From the NCBI GenBank assembly GCA_958431225.1, contig OY288107.1:558001-622000 (forward strand): DNA of 64,000 nt, in the 5' to 3' direction. How positions within the stretch are numbered: position 1 is the stretch's first letter; the number at the start of each line of letters is the position of its first letter. The notes beneath the pieces are model-generated. The model saw nothing but the letters and a program-made list of their open reading frames with translations. It was not told the DNA's origin and did not search any database. Source of the DNA: an uncultured Alphaproteobacteria bacterium (lineage in GTDB: Bacteria > Pseudomonadota > Alphaproteobacteria > Puniceispirillales > UBA1172). Both the position numbers and the translations under genes were made by a program. This document shows positions 63,983 through 64,000 of the stretch, piece after piece.

Positions 63983-64000
63983 ATGGTCAAAGAATATAAT
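63983..64000 (+). CDS. Start of a divergent gene (six codons)
   Basis: ATG at 63983 preceded by AAAAGGA seven bases upstream, reading MVKEYN before the window ends. It faces away from the phage late genes, so it could be a repressor or early gene. An inverted repeat AATTG-N14-CAATT (63935-63958) lies in the gap. Product unknown. Confidence 0.4.

Larger units (their letters stand above)
44633..64000 (-). mobile_element. Prophage or phage-derived element (right end open)
   Basis: A continuous run of phage genes in one direction: terminase, portal, coat, tail and lysis modules (46000-63896), followed by two paralogous genes up to ispB. The left edge is put at the ispB junction but could lie nearer 46000. 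No integrase, excisionase, repressor or att repeat is visible. The right end runs out of the window. Head proteins look P22-like, tail-tip proteins lambda-like, the holin GTA-like. It may be an intact prophage, a remnant, or a domesticated particle; genes seen here have no frameshifts. Confidence 0.85.

Overview
The window looks like a chromosome segment from a free-living, probably marine, alphaproteobacterium, with a prophage or phage-like element in its right third. The alphaproteobacterial signs are the order ftsH-tilS-cpoB-pal-tolB-tolA-tolR-tolQ-ruvB-ruvA-ruvC-yebC-ymdB, a 6S RNA between zapA and the 5-formyl-THF cyclo-ligase gene, rpoH next to rluD, hisZ next to purA, and several small DUF families common in that class. 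Genes are packed tightly, with many 1-20 bp overlaps and short spacers. Three tail-to-tail gene pairs share four bases of stop codon. I cannot name a genus; a SAR116-like or related marine lineage is only a guess.

Layout. 1-4252: end of an unknown gene, ettA, a DUF6476 membrane protein, rluD and rpoH. 4302-7066: an AT-richer two-gene islet with a DNA methyltransferase fused to an HNH nuclease and, overlapping it by ATGA, an FRG-domain protein with TPR repeats; this is a candidate defence cassette. 7063-16406 (minus strand): purA, hisZ, glmM, folP, ftsH, tilS and cpoB. 16586-20764: the Tol-Pal envelope operon. 20853-26075: ruvBAC, yebC, ymdB, 5-FCL, 6S RNA, zapA and a short coiled-coil gene. 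26278-33698 (plus strand): class I aldolase, EF-P, an inositol monophosphatase-like enzyme, an ion-channel/OmpA pair and three lipoprotein-like genes. 33665-43521 (mostly minus): ABC exporter, rpmE (plus), ppdK, glyS, glyQ, an S49 peptidase and a tRNA methyltransferase. 43605-44636: a polyprenyl synthase.

44633-64000 is the phage-like block. Read in its own direction (minus strand, right to left) it runs: DUF6362 gene, terminator-like hairpin, small and large terminase, DUF4055 portal, candidate scaffold, P22-type coat, head-tail joining genes, tail terminator, tail tube, a very short tape measure, lambda-type tail-tip genes M-L-K-I-J, an unknown gene, an outer-membrane porin, a GTA-type 3-TM holin, a DUF6127 protein, an M15 endolysin, and two tandem paralogous membrane proteins. 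No integrase, repressor or att site is visible. The right edge is open and a divergent gene starts at 63983.

Features that stand out are the methyltransferase-HNH/FRG-TPR pair, the P22-type head joined to a lambda-type tail tip with a tiny tape measure, the porin between tail and lysis genes, the hairpin that contains the terS ribosome binding site, the duplicated membrane/coiled-coil genes, and a family of GCGAATCA-type repeats present in two intergenic regions 16 kb apart.
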